From positions 62,001 to 126,000 of the forward strand of contig NZ_BNBD01000014.1 in assembly GCF_014654785.1 (NCBI RefSeq): a stretch of DNA of 64,000 bases. Direction: 5' to 3'. The stretch comes from Streptomyces mashuensis (GTDB lineage: Bacteria; Actinomycetota; Actinomycetes; Streptomycetales; Streptomycetaceae). The stretch's first letter is position 1. Every line of letters begins with the position of its first letter. The notes beneath the pieces are model-generated. The model saw only the letters and a program-made list of their open reading frames with translations, had not been told where the DNA came from and made no database searches. Both the position numbers and the translations under genes were made by a program. Positions 1 through 11,694 of the stretch are shown here, piece after piece.

Positions 1-2
1 AG

Positions 3-3292
<3,290 letters not shown>

Positions 3293-3453
3293 CGGTCTCC
3301 CCTCGGGCCGGAGTGTCGTCTGGATGATGCGCTGCCGGGCTGCGGCGGGTCACGGCCATTTGACCAGCGTCGAAACCCCTCGTGGCGGGTCGCGTGGCAC
3401 GATGGGGGCGAACGTGCCGTCGTGACACGGGTGTTCTTCGGAGGGGGAGTTTC

Positions 3454-3987
3454 GTGGACAGCCTCAGCAAGGGGATCGTCAAGGCCGAGGTGGCGCTGAA
3501 GTGGGACCCGAACCCGGCGGGGGCGCCGGACCACGACCTGGACGTCGTCGCGGGCACCTTCCGCGCCGACGACCCGTACGGCAGCCCGGTCTACCTGGTG
3601 TACTTCGGCAGCCGGTCGCCGGACGGCACGATCACGCTGGACCGGGACAGCCGCGACGGGCGGGGGCTGGGCTTCGACGAGGTGATGACGCTCGAACTCG
3701 ACCGGCTGGCACCGGAGTACGGCCGCGTGGTGGTGGGCGTACTGGCCCAGCCGCAGGGCGGGCCGGTCACCTTGGGCGAGGTGGTGGGCAAGGGCGTCCG
3801 GGTGCGGACGGGGTACACGGTGCTGGCGACGGACGACCTGTCGGGCGTGGCGCCGGAGGCCACGGCGGCGACGGTGTGCGAGTTCACCCGGGACGCCGCG
3901 GGCGCGTGGACGTTCCGCATGATGGTGCGCGGGTTCGAGGCCGTCCCGGGGGAGTTCGGCCGGCTCATGGGAGGTGCCCGGCCCTGA
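3454..3987 (+). CDS. TerD-family (calcium-binding tellurite resistance-like) protein
   Basis: A 177-residue protein of the TerD/CABP family, cytoplasmic stress proteins that typically bind calcium. The start is a GTG with a strong GGAGGGGGA site at 3440-3449, giving the N-terminus MDSLSKGIVKAEVALKWDP. Hallmarks are the WDPNP segment, the DHDLDVVAGTF strand, the RDSRDGRGLGFDEVMTL metal-binding region and the closing AWTFRMMVRGF strand. Members usually stand in ter operons. This one stands alone, divergent from the serine hydrolase, so a tellurite role is not implied. The family is clear and the function is not known. Confidence 0.9.
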   Translation: MDSLSKGIVKAEVALKWDPNPAGAPDHDLDVVAGTFRADDPYGSPVYLVYFGSRSPDGTITLDRDSRDGRGLGFDEVMTLELDRLAPEYGRVVVGVLAQPQGGPVTLGEVVGKGVRVRTGYTVLATDDLSGVAPEATAATVCEFTRDAAGAWTFRMMVRGFEAVPGEFGRLMGGARP

Positions 3988-3990
3988 GCG

Positions 3991-4028
3991 GGCCCGGCGG
4001 GAGGCTTCCGCGGAGGGGTTGCCGGGCC
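3991..4028 (+). terminator. Possible hairpin after the TerD-like gene
   Basis: GGCCCGGC at 3991-3998 is the reverse complement of GCCGGGCC at 4021-4028, separated by 22 bases, just after the TerD-like stop codon. There is no T tract, so termination is only possible, not shown. Confidence 0.35.
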
Positions 4029-4031
4029 GGG

Positions 4032-4079
4032 TTGATCAAGGAAGGACCCCTTCCATATGATTGCCCAAGGTAACCATAT
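4032..4079 (+). promoter_or_regulatory. Promoter and two dyad operators upstream of the acyl-CoA ligase
   Basis: A near-consensus promoter reads TTGATC (4032-4037), an 18-bp spacer, then TATGAT (4056-4061). The spacer contains a perfect inverted repeat, GGAAGG-ACC-CCTTCC (4040-4054). The -10 element lies inside a second inverted repeat, ATATGATTGCC-CAA-GGTAACCATAT (4055-4079), matching at 9 of 11 positions. Dyads in the spacer and over the start site suggest tight control by a DNA-binding regulator. A spacer dyad recalls MerR-type promoters, though those normally have 19-20 bp spacers. The likely transcript starts near 4068, leaving a leader of about 34 bases before the ATG at 4102. Confidence 0.65.
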
Positions 4080-4101
4080 ACGTCGTCCGGAGGACTCCCG
4101 C

Positions 4102-5649
4102 ATGGACACCGCCGCACCGTTCCGCCTGTACGTCGAGGACATCCTCGACCGCCTGGCCGAGGACCCCGGGCGGGAGGTGGTGGTCCACGGGGAACGCCGC
4201 GTCACGGCCGGGGAGTTCCGGTCGCTCGTGCACCGGGCGGCGCGGGCCCTGCGCGAACTGGGCCTGGGGCCCGGCCGGTCCGTCACCCTGCTCGCCGGCA
4301 ACCTGCCGGAGACGCTGGCCGCCCGCTACGCCGCGCACCTCTCGGGCTGCACGGTCAACCACCTGTACCACAAGCTCTCGGCGGACGCGCAGGCCGCGAT
4401 CGTCGCCGACGTGGAGACCAGGGCCCTCATAGCCGACCCCCGGTACGCCGGCCGGGCCGCCGAGCTGACGGACAACGTGCCCGTCGAGCACGTCCTCACC
4501 CTGGGCCCCGCCCCGCTGGGCACCGACCTGCTCGCCCTGGCCGCCGGGCAGGAGGACGGGCCCGTGGCCTCGCTGGCCCGCGCCGGCGACATCTGCGGCA
4601 TCCGCCACACCGGCGGCACCACCGGTCACCCCAAGGGCATCTGCCACACCTTCCAGCAGCAGAGCGACCTCTTCGGGGCGCGGAAGCCCGACGCGGACGC
4701 GCACGAGTACCGCCAGCTGGCCTGCACCACCCTGGCCCACGTCGCCGGTCTCTTCGCCGACATCACGCTGCGCGGCGGCGGCACGGTGGTGCTCCAGGAC
4801 GACTTCGAGGCCGGGGCCGTGCTGGAGGCGGTCGAGCGCGAGGGCATCACCCACATGTTCCTGCTGCCGCCCCTGCTGTACCAGCTGCTGGACCACCCGG
4901 CCTCCGCCACCACCGACCTGTCCAGCCTGCGCTCCCTCGTCTACGGCGGCTGCGCGGCCTCACCGGCCCGCCTGATCGACGCCACGCGGCGGCTCGGCCC
5001 GGTGCTCTCGCAGTTCTACGGGCAGAGCGAGGTCGGCGGCATCAGCATGCTGATGCCCGAGGACCACGACCCCGCCCGTCCCGAGCTGCTGCGCTCGGCG
5101 GGCCGTATCGTCGACGGCGTGGAGGTGGCCATCCGCGACGAGGAGGGCCGCGACCTGCCGCCCGGCGAGCGCGGCGAGATCTGCGTGCGCTCCCGCCAGG
5201 CCATGCAGGGCTACTGGAAGCAGCCCGAGCTCACCGCGAAGGTGCTGCGCGACGGCTGGATCCACACCGGTGACGTCGGCTACCTGGACGAGAACGGCTA
5301 TCTGACGGTCGCCGACCGGCTCAAGGACATGATCATCGTGGTGGGCGGCCACGTGTACACGTCCGAGCTGGAGGACCTGCTCAACTCGCACCCGGACGTG
5401 CTGCAGAGCGCCGTCTTCGGCGTGCGCGACGCCGACCGCACGGAGCAGGTGCACGCCGTCGTGGTGCCCCGGCCGGGCGCCGGCGTGGACGAGGAGGCGC
5501 TGCGCACGCTGGTGCGCGAGGCGCGCGGCGCCATGTACGAGCCGGCGCGGATCTCCTTCGCCGGGTCGCTGCCGCTGACGGAGGCCGGGAAGCCGGACAA
5601 GAACGCGCTGCGGCGCGCCGCCGAGGAGACGGCGGGCGTGGCCGCGTAG
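4102..5649 (+). CDS. AMP-forming acyl-CoA synthetase / ligase (ANL superfamily)
   Basis: The 515-residue enzyme should activate a carboxylic acid as an acyl-adenylate and transfer it to CoA. Motifs occur in order: HTGGTTGHPKGI (ATP-binding P-loop), YGQSEVGG, GWIHTGDVGYLDENG (the ATP-ribose aspartate), DRLKDMI hinge and the C-terminal catalytic lysine in LTEAGKPDKNALR. The start at 4102 is chosen because GGAGGA lies 7 bp upstream (4089-4094). The earlier in-frame ATG at 4057 falls inside the -10 box and cannot be translated from that promoter. The substrate is unknown; fatty or aromatic acids are both plausible. The gene is monocistronic, flanked by a regulated promoter and a strong terminator. 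Confidence 0.9.
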   Translation: MDTAAPFRLYVEDILDRLAEDPGREVVVHGERRVTAGEFRSLVHRAARALRELGLGPGRSVTLLAGNLPETLAARYAAHLSGCTVNHLYHKLSADAQAAIVADVETRALIADPRYAGRAAELTDNVPVEHVLTLGPAPLGTDLLALAAGQEDGPVASLARAGDICGIRHTGGTTGHPKGICHTFQQQSDLFGARKPDADAHEYRQLACTTLAHVAGLFADITLRGGGTVVLQDDFEAGAVLEAVEREGITHMFLLPPLLYQLLDHPASATTDLSSLRSLVYGGCAASPARLIDATRRLGPVLSQFYGQSEVGGISMLMPEDHDPARPELLRSAGRIVDGVEVAIRDEEGRDLPPGERGEICVRSRQAMQGYWKQPELTAKVLRDGWIHTGDVGYLDENGYLTVADRLKDMIIVVGGHVYTSELEDLLNSHPDVLQSAVFGVRDADRTEQVHAVVVPRPGAGVDEEALRTLVREARGAMYEPARISFAGSLPLTEAGKPDKNALRRAAEETAGVAA

Positions 5650-5669
5650 TCAGTGGGCAGTCGAACGTG

Positions 5670-5703
5670 AAGGGGGGCGCCGCAGCCGCGGCGCCCCCCT
5701 TTC
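5670..5703. terminator. Strong bidirectional terminator between the ligase and the EamA gene
   Basis: A perfect 14-bp stem (AAGGGGGGCGCCGC at 5670-5683 and its complement at 5688-5701) has a 4-base loop and a T-run on the right side with an A-pair on the left. It sits between two convergent genes. Confidence 0.85.
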
Positions 5704-5713
5704 CTGTCCGGTC

Positions 5714-6655
5714 TCAGACCGCCGACGGTGTCCGCCGTGCGGCGTCCGTGCGGCGTGGGCCGCCCTCGGCGACGCGGCGGGGAGCCGCCCTGCGGAGGGC
5801 CGCGATGGCGACACCGGCGAGGACGACGACGCCGCCCACGCAGGCCATGGGCTTGGGCACGGAGCCCAGCAGCGCCGCATCGAGGCCCAGGGCCGCCACC
5901 GGCACCGCGTACAGCACCAGCGAACTGGTCGAGGCGGGCGCGGCGGTGAGTACGCGTGACCAGGTGACGAAGGCCAGGACGGTGCAGCCGAGGCCGAGCC
6001 AGAAGACGGCGGCGCTCTGCTGCCAGCCGGCGGCGGCGACCTGGCCCGCGGCGCGGGGCACGAAGGCCAGCAGCGGGACGAGGCCGAAGAGGCTGCCGTA
6101 GAAGATGCAGTCCATGCCCGAGTAGCGGCGCAGCAGTGGCTTCTGCAGGACGAAGGAGGTGGCCTGGGCGGCCGCCGCGAGGACGATCGTCGCCATGCCC
6201 TGGAGGGAGCCGCCGCCCTGGCCGCCGGCCAGGGCGACCAGGAGCGCGCCGCCGAGGGCGACGAGGAGCCCGGTGATGCCGCGGGGGCCTGGGCGTTCGC
6301 GCAGGAACACCATGCCGAGCAGGGTGGCGAAAACCGGGGAGGTGGACACCAGCATGGCGGCGGTGCCGCCCTCGACGTGGCGCTCGCCGGCGTACAGCAG
6401 GAGCTGGTAGGCCGTCATGCCGCTGACGCCGAAGGCCGCCATGCGGACGGCGTCGCCCCGGCGGAGCCGGCTGATGCGGCCCGTGAACAGGCAGGGCAGC
6501 AGCAGGAGGACGGCCGTGGCCAGCCGGAGGACGGCGATGGCGGTCGGCGGGTAGCCCTCCAGCGCGACGCTGATCGCGGGGAACGCGGAGCCCCACAGCA
6601 CGGCCGTCGCGGCCATGTACTTCCAGGGGGTGGCCACTCGGCCGTCGCCCACCAC
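5714..6655 (-). CDS. EamA/DMT-superfamily transporter
   Basis: An inner-membrane protein of about 313 residues with two EamA repeats, the fold of drug/metabolite exporters. The first repeat begins WKYMAATAVLWGSAFP, the typical first helix of DMT carriers. About ten hydrophobic helices are visible, followed by an Arg-rich cytoplasmic tail. Tandem GTG codons at 6655 and 6652 are preceded by GAGAGGGG, so translation probably starts there. The longer open frame to 6805 lacks a ribosome site. The transported solute is unknown. No local pathway links to it. Confidence 0.87.
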   Translation of the reverse strand: MVGDGRVATPWKYMAATAVLWGSAFPAISVALEGYPPTAIAVLRLATAVLLLLPCLFTGRISRLRRGDAVRMAAFGVSGMTAYQLLLYAGERHVEGGTAAMLVSTSPVFATLLGMVFLRERPGPRGITGLLVALGGALLVALAGGQGGGSLQGMATIVLAAAAQATSFVLQKPLLRRYSGMDCIFYGSLFGLVPLLAFVPRAAGQVAAAGWQQSAAVFWLGLGCTVLAFVTWSRVLTAAPASTSSLVLYAVPVAALGLDAALLGSVPKPMACVGGVVVLAGVAIAALRRAAPRRVAEGGPRRTDAARRTPSAV

Positions 6656-6684
6656 GGGAACCGCCCCTCTCGGTAGGAGGCATC

Positions 6685-6779
6685 GGAAACGTCGAAACGT
6701 CGGAACGCAGCCGACGGTACCGAGCGGCGCTCTATAAGTCGAATAAAAGATTCCGAAGCCAGACCAAAGGTTTCCTTTG
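6685..6779. promoter_or_regulatory. AT-rich divergent intergenic region with short repeats
   Basis: Upstream of the EamA gene the sequence becomes unusually AT-rich for this genome (tataagtcgaataaaag). It contains a tandem run of GGAAACGT, CGAAACGT, CGGAACG (6685-6707) and a perfect inverted repeat CAAAGG-TTT-CCTTTG (6765-6779). These may be operator sites for the divergent genes at 6655 and 6889. I could not identify a convincing promoter. Confidence 0.35.
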
Positions 6780-6888
6780 AGGCAGCCCCGGACGGCTCGT
6801 CCCACCGCGCCGCGGCGGCTCCCCTGCCGTACGGTGGAAGAGGCGATTCAGCGCAGTGGCGCACCCAAAGGCGAAGGAGCAGCGGGTG

Positions 6889-7269
6889 ATGAGCGGCCCC
6901 GAGAGTGCGCACCACGTCAGCGTGCACCTGACCGGATGCGCTCACCAGGACGCGAGCGTGGTGTTCGGCGCCCTGGAGACCGCTTTCCCCGAGGGCGCGG
7001 GACCGGTGCGCAGCGAGACCCGGGCCGACGAGGCCGGCACGGGCAACATGATCTGGTGCGCGGTCGTCGACTCGCGCACCCGGACCCGGCGGCCGGCGGC
7101 CCCGAGTCCGCTGACCGGCACGGTCACGGTGGACCTGTTCGGCGCGGCCGACCCGGTGCGGCAGGTGCAGGAGGAGCTCGGCGAGGCGTTCGCGGTCGAG
7201 CCCCTCGGCACGGTGCCGGGCGAGCACGAGCTGGAGGTCCGTCTCCGGCTGACCGGCCGGGGCGCCTGA
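6889..7269 (+). CDS. Conserved hypothetical protein
   Basis: A soluble protein of about 126 residues without recognisable catalytic motifs. The start MSGPESAHH at 6889 follows AAGGAG (6874-6879) at 9 bp; an in-frame GTG at 6886 is equally possible. The sequence has an alpha/beta pattern (VSVHLTGC near the N-terminus, TVTVDLFG in the middle) but I do not recognise a family. It runs convergent to the PhzF-like gene with only 6 bp between stops. Confidence 0.7.
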   Translation: MSGPESAHHVSVHLTGCAHQDASVVFGALETAFPEGAGPVRSETRADEAGTGNMIWCAVVDSRTRTRRPAAPSPLTGTVTVDLFGAADPVRQVQEELGEAFAVEPLGTVPGEHELEVRLRLTGRGA

Positions 7270-7275
7270 CCCCCG

Positions 7276-7941
7276 TCAGGGGGTGACGACGCGTACGCGG
7301 CCCCCGATGCCGATCGTGCCGTCGTCCCGGAACCGCGTCAGGATGACCGAACCGGTGCCCTGGCGCACCACGAGCGACCGCCGCAGCCGTGCGGTCAGCA
7401 CGAGCGCGGCCGCGCCGGTGGCCTCGTCCTCCACCACGCCGTCCCCGCGCCGCGGGAAGCCCCGGGCGCGTACGTGCCCGGACGCCTCGTCCTCCCACGC
7501 CCACGCGTAGAGCCACCCCTCCCCCGGCGGCGGCGCCGGCAGGGCGTCGACCTCCGCGACGGAGGCGTACTGCTCGGTGCGGCGGCCCGCCGCCCAGGCC
7601 GCGCGGCCGCGGATCCAGGTGATGTCGCCCTCCTGCCACGCGGGCACCTCACCGGCCGGCGGCCGGAGCACCGTCGTGTCGTGGCCGCACAGCCGTAGCC
7701 AGGCGGCGACGCCGACCAGCGGATGCCCCGCGAAGGGCAGGGACGTGCCGGGGGTACGGATGTCGACGCGGCCGGCCGCCGCGTCGTCCAGGAACACGGT
7801 CTCGCTGTAGCCCCAGCGTGCCGCCAGCGCCTGGCGCGCCTCGGGGGCGGGGACGGCCGGGCCGTCCGGTACGACGCCCAGAGCGTTGCCGCCCCCGCCG
7901 TCCGGGCCCGTGAACACGCGCAGCACCACATGATCGGTCAT
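7276..7941 (-). CDS. PhzF-family protein (epimerase/isomerase fold), short
   Basis: The 221-residue protein belongs to the PhzF/diaminopimelate-epimerase-like fold. Characteristic segments are FTGPDGGGGNALGVV at the N-terminus, SETVF carrying the general acid/base glutamate (Glu47), LPFAGHPLVGVAAWL, and a closing VVRQGTGSVILTRF strand. Typical members have 260-290 residues, so this one is compact, mainly in the second half. No other phenazine genes are near, so phenazine synthesis is not implied. Many PhzF relatives are uncharacterised isomerases. Confidence 0.85.
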   Translation of the reverse strand: MTDHVVLRVFTGPDGGGGNALGVVPDGPAVPAPEARQALAARWGYSETVFLDDAAAGRVDIRTPGTSLPFAGHPLVGVAAWLRLCGHDTTVLRPPAGEVPAWQEGDITWIRGRAAWAAGRRTEQYASVAEVDALPAPPPGEGWLYAWAWEDEASGHVRARGFPRRGDGVVEDEATGAAALVLTARLRRSLVVRQGTGSVILTRFRDDGTIGIGGRVRVVTP

Positions 7942-8035
7942 GGGCCGATGGTGTCAGAGGGCCTGCTACTCCAGACGGCGAGGTCGGGGCGGACCGGGGT
8001 GTCATGTGGGGCGGCTGAGCGGGAAGAGGCACAAG

Positions 8036-9265
8036 GTGCCTGTTATCACCGACCCTTTGGCGACCCTGGTCCGGGTGCACCGCGAGCCCGCCGTCGTCCA
8101 GGCGGTGCGCTCCACGCTGGCCGCGGTGATCTCGTACGTGGTGGCCCTCCACCTGAGCAACGAACCGGCCCCGCTCACCGCCCCGCTGACCGCGCTGCTC
8201 GTCGTGCAGGTGACCCTCTACTCCACGCTGACCACCGGCATCCGGCGGGTGAACTCCGTGGTCGTCGGCGTGCTCATCGCGATCGGTTTCAGCGTGCTGG
8301 TGGGGCTCACCTGGTGGAGCCTGGGCCTGATCATCCTGGCCTCGCTCGTCATCGGCCGGTTCGTGCGGGCGGGTGAATTCGTCCCCGAGGTGGCGATCAG
8401 CGCGATGCTGGTGCTGGGCGTCACCCGGGTGGCGGAGACCGCCTGGGACCGGGTGCTGGAGACGCTCATCGGCGCCGTGGTGGGGCTGTTGTTCGACGTG
8501 CTGTTCGTGCCTCCGGTGTGGGTGCAGCCCGCCGGGGAGGCGATCCAGCAGATGGCCCGCCACATGGGCCGGCTGCTGCGGGAGATCGGCGACGAGGTCA
8601 GGGGGCACACCCCGGTGGCCGAGGCCGCCGCCCGGCTGCACGCGGCGCGCCGGCTCGACCACGAGATCGTCCAGGTGGACGCGGAGCTGCGGCAGGCGGA
8701 GGACAGCCTGCGGCTCAACCCCCGGGTGCGGGAGGGACTGCTGTTCCGCGTCGTGCTGCGCACGGGCCTGGACGCGCTGGAAATCTCGGCCGTCGTGGTG
8801 CGGGTGATCTGCCGCAGCCTCACCGACCTGGCCAAGGAACGCACCGAGGAGACACTCTTCCCGGAGGACGTGGCGGAAGCCCTCCAGGAGGTGTTCCAGC
8901 ACCTGGCGCGAGCCATCGAGAGCTTTGCCGCGCTGATCACCACGCAGGTCAGCGCCAACGCCGAGGAGGCCGAGGCCCGGCTGTTCGAGGAGCTGGCCGC
9001 CGGCCGCGCCAGCCGCGACCGGGCCGCCGAGCTCCTGCTGGAAGGGGTGCGGACGCACCCTCGGCAGTGGCAGCTGCACGGCGCCCTGCTCGCCGAGGTG
9101 GACCGGATCCTGGACGAGCTGGACGTGGAGAAGCGGACCGAGCGGCTGGCCGAGGAGCTGGACCGCCACTCACGCGAACAGCGCGAACGCCACCCCCTGT
9201 GGCACCGCGTCAGCCGACGGCTGCGCGGCAGCGGCTACGGCTGGCGGCGCGTCGACCCGGACTGA
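8036..9265 (+). CDS. FUSC/aromatic-acid-exporter-like membrane protein
   Basis: About 409 residues: an N-terminal block of roughly six hydrophobic helices (residues about 20-150) followed by a long, charged, mostly helical cytoplasmic domain. The layout fits FUSC/ArAE proteins, which export aromatic acids or similar anions. The GTG at 8036 is chosen because GAAGAGG lies 7 bp upstream and the hydrophobic domain begins shortly after. The open frame upstream to 7940 encodes an Arg/Gly-rich stretch without a ribosome site. The substrate is unknown. The gene is divergent from the PhzF-like gene. Confidence 0.8.
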   Translation: MPVITDPLATLVRVHREPAVVQAVRSTLAAVISYVVALHLSNEPAPLTAPLTALLVVQVTLYSTLTTGIRRVNSVVVGVLIAIGFSVLVGLTWWSLGLIILASLVIGRFVRAGEFVPEVAISAMLVLGVTRVAETAWDRVLETLIGAVVGLLFDVLFVPPVWVQPAGEAIQQMARHMGRLLREIGDEVRGHTPVAEAAARLHAARRLDHEIVQVDAELRQAEDSLRLNPRVREGLLFRVVLRTGLDALEISAVVVRVICRSLTDLAKERTEETLFPEDVAEALQEVFQHLARAIESFAALITTQVSANAEEAEARLFEELAAGRASRDRAAELLLEGVRTHPRQWQLHGALLAEVDRILDELDVEKRTERLAEELDRHSREQRERHPLWHRVSRRLRGSGYGWRRVDPD

Positions 9266-9309
9266 GCCCCGGGCCGGCGCGCCCGCCCCGCCACTTGAAC
9301 CGCCGGGCC

Positions 9310-11694
9310 CTACGAGTGGGTCGCCTCGGCCTCCAGGTGGCCCACCATCCGGCCACGGTGCGCCGGGGCCCGGCCGGCCGGCTGCTCCGGCGCCGGGCCG
9401 GCCTCCGCGGTCTCCACCGGCCGGGACTGCGGCTTGCCCTGAGTGAGCGTCAGTTTCTCGCCGCAGTGCAGGATGTCCTGGCACTCGCCCTCGATCAGCG
9501 TGTACGTGGCCTCGTTGTCGACGATCTCCACGCGCAGCCGGCGGCTGCGGAACTGCACGTTGAACGCGAGCCGCACCATCTGTTCCGGCAGCCGCGGGCT
9601 GAACGCGACCAGGCCGTCCACCTCGCGCATCCCGCCGAACCCGACGACCAGCGCGAACCAGGTGCCGGCGAGGGAGGCGATGTGCAGGCCGTCGCGCGTG
9701 TTGCCCTCCAGGTCGGACAGGTCCATCATGGCCGCCTCGCCCAGGTAGTCGTAGGCCAGCCGCATGTGGCCCACCTCGGCGGCCATGACGGCCTGGCCGC
9801 AGGCCGACAGCGAGGAGTCCCGGACCGTCAGCTGCTCGTAATAGGCGAAGTTGCGGGCCTTCTGCTCCGGCGTGAACGCCTCGCCGCGCAGGCACATCGC
9901 GAGCACCAGGTCGGCCTGCTTCACCACCTGCTTGCGGTAGAGGTCGAAGTAGGGGAAGTGCATCATCAGGGGGTACTGGTCCTCCCTGGTGCGGGTGAAG
10001 TCCCACAGCTGGTGCCCGGTGAAGCCCGCCGACTGCTCGTGCACGCCCAGTTCCTCGTTGTACGGCAGCGACATGCGGGTGGCGGCGTCCCGCCAGTCGG
10101 CGGTCTCCTCGTCGTCCACGCCCAGCGCCGCCGCCAGGTCCGGGTGGCGCTCCACGACGGCCGCGGCGGCCCGCAGGTTGTGCTGCGCCATCAGGTTCGT
10201 GTACAGGTTGTCGTCCGAGATGGCGCTGTACTCGTCGGGGCCGGTCACGCCGTCGATGTGGAAGTCGCCGTGGTGGTCGTGGTGGCCCAGCGAGCGCCAC
10301 AGCCGGGCGGTCTCCACCAGCAGCGGCAGCCCCACCTCCTTCTCGAACGCCTCGTCGTCGGTGGCCCGGATGTAGCGCACGACGGCGTCGGCGATGTCCC
10401 CGTTGATGTGGAAGGCGGCGGTGCCGGCCGGCCAGTAGCCGGAGCACTCGCTGCCGTTGATGGTGCGCCAGGGGAAGGCCGAGCCGCGCAGCCCCAGCTG
10501 GCGGGCGCGTTCCTGGGCGGCGGGCAGCGTGGTGTACCGCCAGCGCAGCGCCTGCTCGACCGCCTGCGGCGCGGTGTAGGTGAGCACGGGCAGGACGAAG
10601 GTCTCGGTGTCCCAGAAGCAGTGGCCGTCGTAGCCGGGGCCGGTCAGGCCCTTGGCGGGCAGGGCACGGGCCTCGCCGCGCGCGCCGGCCTGGAGGACGT
10701 GGAAGAGGGCGAACCGCACCGCCTGCTGGATCTCGGCGTCGCCGTCGACCTCCACGTCGGCGCGGGCCCAGAAGTCGTCGAGGTAGCCGCGCTGGTCGTC
10801 GACCAGGCCCTGCCAGCCGCTGCTGGTGGCCGCCGCCAGGGCCGCGTCGACCTGGTCGCGGACGGCGGGCGCCGAGCGCACCGCCGACCAGCCGTGCGCG
10901 ACGATCTTCTCCAGGCGCAGCGTCTGGCCGGGCCGCAGCACGGAGGTGACGGTGACGCGGGCGAGGTCGTCGGAGCTCTCCGAGGTGTACGCGGTCCGCT
11001 CGCCGCCCTCGACGACGTGCTGGGCGGCCACGCCCACCCGCAGGCCGCTGCGGGCGGTGCGGTGCAGCAGCCGGATGCGCGTGCCGTGCGCGGCGGTGTC
11101 CTCGGGCACCAGGGGTGATTCGAGGATGGCGGCGGCGCGGGGGTCGCCCTCGGCCCGCGGCAGCTGCTCGTTGGCGACCAGCTCCGACTGGAGGACGACG
11201 CGCACCTCGTCGTCGAGCGCCTCCACCTCGTAGGCGATCGCCGCGACCGCGCGCTGGGTGAAGGAGACCAGGCGCGTGGAGCGCACCCGGATGCCGCGGC
11301 CGCTGGGCGAGGTCCACTCGGCGGTGCGGTGCAGCAGCCCGGTGCGGAAGTCGAGCAGCCGCTCGTGCCGGTGCAGCCGCCCGTAGCGCAGGTCGAAGGG
11401 TTCGTCGTCGACGAGGAGCCGCACCACCTTGCCGTTGGTGACGTCGATGACGGTCTGCCCGGACTCGGGGTAGCCGTAGCCGGCCTCCGCGTACGGCAGC
11501 GGGCGGAACTCGTAGACGCCGTTGAGGTAGGTGCCGGGCAGGCCGTGCGGCTCGCCCTCGTCGAGGTTGCCGCGCCAGCCGACGTGTCCGTTGGCGAGCG
11601 CGAACACCGATTCGCTCTGCGAGAGGACGTCGAGATTGAGCGTCGTCTCGCGCAGGCACCAGGGTTCGACCATGTAGGCCGGATGTGTGATCAC
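9310..11694 (-). CDS. Glycoside hydrolase family 65 disaccharide phosphorylase
   Basis: A 794-residue cytoplasmic enzyme of the trehalose/maltose/kojibiose phosphorylase family. It would split an alpha-glucoside with phosphate to glucose plus beta-glucose-1-phosphate. Diagnostic parts are the N-terminal beta-sandwich (LANGHVGWRGNLDEG), the HCFWDTETFVLPVL segment in the (alpha/alpha)6 barrel, and IDGVTGPDEY holding the general-acid glutamate. A C-terminal jelly-roll and a Pro/Ala-rich tail of about 40 residues follow. Its start codon overlaps the stop of the upstream beta-phosphoglucomutase gene by 4 bp, so the two are translationally coupled. That pairing is the classic route from disaccharide to glucose-6-phosphate. 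Which disaccharide is used cannot be told from sequence alone. Confidence 0.93.
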   Translation of the reverse strand: MITHPAYMVEPWCLRETTLNLDVLSQSESVFALANGHVGWRGNLDEGEPHGLPGTYLNGVYEFRPLPYAEAGYGYPESGQTVIDVTNGKVVRLLVDDEPFDLRYGRLHRHERLLDFRTGLLHRTAEWTSPSGRGIRVRSTRLVSFTQRAVAAIAYEVEALDDEVRVVLQSELVANEQLPRAEGDPRAAAILESPLVPEDTAAHGTRIRLLHRTARSGLRVGVAAQHVVEGGERTAYTSESSDDLARVTVTSVLRPGQTLRLEKIVAHGWSAVRSAPAVRDQVDAALAAATSSGWQGLVDDQRGYLDDFWARADVEVDGDAEIQQAVRFALFHVLQAGARGEARALPAKGLTGPGYDGHCFWDTETFVLPVLTYTAPQAVEQALRWRYTTLPAAQERARQLGLRGSAFPWRTINGSECSGYWPAGTAAFHINGDIADAVVRYIRATDDEAFEKEVGLPLLVETARLWRSLGHHDHHGDFHIDGVTGPDEYSAISDDNLYTNLMAQHNLRAAAAVVERHPDLAAALGVDDEETADWRDAATRMSLPYNEELGVHEQSAGFTGHQLWDFTRTREDQYPLMMHFPYFDLYRKQVVKQADLVLAMCLRGEAFTPEQKARNFAYYEQLTVRDSSLSACGQAVMAAEVGHMRLAYDYLGEAAMMDLSDLEGNTRDGLHIASLAGTWFALVVGFGGMREVDGLVAFSPRLPEQMVRLAFNVQFRSRRLRVEIVDNEATYTLIEGECQDILHCGEKLTLTQGKPQSRPVETAEAGPAPEQPAGRAPAHRGRMVGHLEAEATHS

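Noticed and set aside
4057-4101. ATG at 4057 as start of the acyl-CoA ligase
   Set aside because: It lies inside the TATGAT -10 box, has no ribosome site, and the added residues do not look like the family.
7276-7941. A phenazine biosynthesis locus because of the PhzF-like gene
   Set aside because: No phzA/B, phzD, phzE or phzG near. The PhzF fold is widespread.
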